Part shown: positions 3,956-5,129 of the stretch, one piece after another
How positions within the stretch are numbered: position 1 is the first letter of the stretch
Layout: every line of letters begins with the position of its first letter
DNA from: Candidatus Omnitrophota bacterium
GTDB taxonomy: Bacteria > Omnitrophota > Gorgyraeia > Zapsychrales > Fredricksoniimonadaceae
Direction of reading: 5' to 3'
DNA: 5,129 nt
NCBI GenBank assembly: GCA_016196515.1
Contig: JACPXN010000100.1
Location: 1 to 5,129, forward strand
Made by a program: the position numbers and the translations under genes
Notes under the pieces: model-generated
Databases searched by the model: none
The model's input: the letters and a program-made list of their open reading frames with translations, nothing else
Told to the model about the DNA's origin: nothing

Positions 3956-5129
3956 ACCCCGTTGACGCGCCCGTCAAAGAGACCCCGCTGCAGGCGGGGC
4001 CGAACATCCCATTGTCCGACGATGAAAAGCGCGTCCTTCGCCTTTTTCCGGGGGCCACGCATGCCGATTGGGAGGACTGGCGCTGGCAGATCCGCAATCG
4101 TTTCCGCACCTTTGAGGCCATTTCCAAATTGATGACCTTGACCCCTCGGGAAGAACGGGGGGTGAAGGGCGCCGGCGATAAGTTGACGATGTCCATCCCG
4201 CCGTATTTTGCGGCCCTCATCAACACCAAAGACCCGGCATGCCCCATCCGCCTGCAGTCGGTGCCTCTGGACCATGAATTTGAGACCACACCGGAAGAAA
4301 TGCGCGATCCCTGCGGCGAGGACAAGGATTCCGCCGTGCACGGGCTGGTGCACCGTTATCCGGACCGCGTCTTGTTCCTGGTCAATGAAATGTGCGCCAT
4401 GTATTGCCGTTACTGCACGCGTTCGCGCATGGTCGGCGACGGCAACCACACGCTCAACATTGCCACGTACGACGCGGCGCTCGACTACATCCGCGGGCAC
4501 AAGGAGATCCGCGACGTGCTGATCTCCGGCGGCGATCCGTTGACCTTGGGCGACCGCATGCTCGAATACATCATTTCCAGCGTCAAGGCGATCCCCCATG
4601 TTGAATTCGTGCGGATCGGCACCCGCATCCCGGTGACGCTGCCCCAAAGGGTGACCCCGGAACTTCTGGCCATGTTCAAGAAGTATTCGCCGATCTGGAT
4701 GAGCATCCATTTTAACCATCCCCGGGAGATCACGGCGCGCGTCAAGCATGCCTGCAACATGATCGCCGACGCCGGCATCCCCATGGGCAGTCAGACCGTT
4801 TTGCTCAAAGGGGTCAATGACGATCCGGTCGTGATGAGAAAACTTATGCACGAACTTTTGAAGATCCGCGTGCGGCCGTATTACATTTACCAGTGCGACC
4901 CCATCATCGGCTCCAGGCATTTCCGCACCAGCGTGGCCACGGGCATCAACATCATGCAGAACCTGCGCGGGCACACCACCGGCTACGCGGTGCCCACCTA
5001 CGTCATCGACGGCCCGGGCGGGGGCGGCAAGATCCCCATCGCGCCCGAGTACATTGTTTCCAAAGACAACGGCCGTTACGTCCTCAAGAACTTCGCGGGC
5101 AAGATCTACGCCTACGTGGATCCCACGTA
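3952..5129 (+). CDS. kamA: lysine 2,3-aminomutase (radical SAM, PLP), 3' end cut by window
   Basis: 392 codons are visible with no stop before the window ends. The enzyme converts L-lysine to L-beta-lysine using S-adenosylmethionine, a 4Fe-4S cluster and pyridoxal phosphate. The cluster motif CAMYCRYC gives Cys148, Cys152 and Cys155. The PLP lysine is Lys360 in PGGGGK. Compared from memory with the Clostridium subterminale enzyme, all key residues sit at a constant offset of +23: the three cysteines (125/129/132), Arg157 (134, substrate carboxylate), Asp316 and Asp353 (293 and 330, substrate epsilon-amine), and Lys360 (337). Keeping both aspartates argues for lysine rather than glutamate, since glutamate 2,3-aminomutase replaces them. 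The protein extends well past the PLP lysine, unlike the shorter EpmB/YjeK. About 40-50 C-terminal residues are probably missing. Translation is coupled to the upstream ATP-grasp ligase. Confidence 0.93.
   Translation, partial: MNPVDAPVKETPLQAGPNIPLSDDEKRVLRLFPGATHADWEDWRWQIRNRFRTFEAISKLMTLTPREERGVKGAGDKLTMSIPPYFAALINTKDPACPIRLQSVPLDHEFETTPEEMRDPCGEDKDSAVHGLVHRYPDRVLFLVNEMCAMYCRYCTRSRMVGDGNHTLNIATYDAALDYIRGHKEIRDVLISGGDPLTLGDRMLEYIISSVKAIPHVEFVRIGTRIPVTLPQRVTPELLAMFKKYSPIWMSIHFNHPREITARVKHACNMIADAGIPMGSQTVLLKGVNDDPVVMRKLMHELLKIRVRPYYIYQCDPIIGSRHFRTSVATGINIMQNLRGHTTGYAVPTYVIDGPGGGGKIPIAPEYIVSKDNGRYVLKNFAGKIYAYVDPT

Noticed and set aside
3724..4974. 416-codon minus-strand open frame opposite the aminomutase
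   Set aside because: It spans two overlapping + strand genes with intact catalytic motifs, and its own composition is typical of an antisense shadow.
3952..5129. EpmB (EF-P lysine aminomutase) or glutamate 2,3-aminomutase
   Set aside because: The protein continues past the PLP lysine, unlike EpmB, and keeps both aspartates (316, 353) that bind the lysine epsilon-amine, unlike the glutamate enzyme.

Overview
This window comes from a moderately GC-rich bacterium (mid-50s % G+C by eye; no exact count made). It carries four main genes, all on the + strand, plus the tail of a fifth at the left edge. No taxonomic marker is present. The mix of a lysine aminomutase, Nramp-like transport and abundant GC-rich palindromic spacers suggests an uncultured lineage such as Omnitrophota or a relative, but that is only a hunch.

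Left edge (1-174): the last 24 codons of a likely endonuclease III, ending in Cys-x2-Cys-x5-Cys. A spacer of about 100 bases follows. It holds a perfect 18-bp hairpin and then a second, imperfect hairpin that runs into the ribosome binding site of the next gene.

Metal-ion block (175-2858): the first gene encodes a soluble protein with two PRC-barrel-like segments, an MgtE N-terminal (superhelical) domain and a CBS pair. It is the cytosolic sensor half of an MgtE Mg2+ channel without the pore. After a 131-base spacer with two strong inverted-repeat structures comes an Nramp/SLC11-superfamily transporter. Its ion-site motifs are altered: DPGN reads DAGG, and MPH in TM6 reads APW. This is the pattern I recall for Nramp-related Mg2+ transporters (NRMTs). 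The two genes plausibly form a regulated Mg2+ (or Mn2+) uptake unit in which an MgtE-like sensor serves an unrelated transporter fold.

beta-Amino acid block (2939-5129, cut by the right edge): after an AT-rich gap come an ATP-grasp ligase resembling D-Ala-D-Ala ligase but with an altered substrate pocket, and a radical-SAM/PLP lysine 2,3-aminomutase. They overlap by four bases (ATGA). The aminomutase keeps every residue expected for L-lysine as substrate. The natural reading is that the operon makes beta-lysine and then joins it to, or builds, an unidentified amide or peptide product. This is the most promising candidate here for an undescribed pathway; the right edge hides any further partners.

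I saw no tRNA, rRNA, CRISPR array, insertion sequence or transposase.
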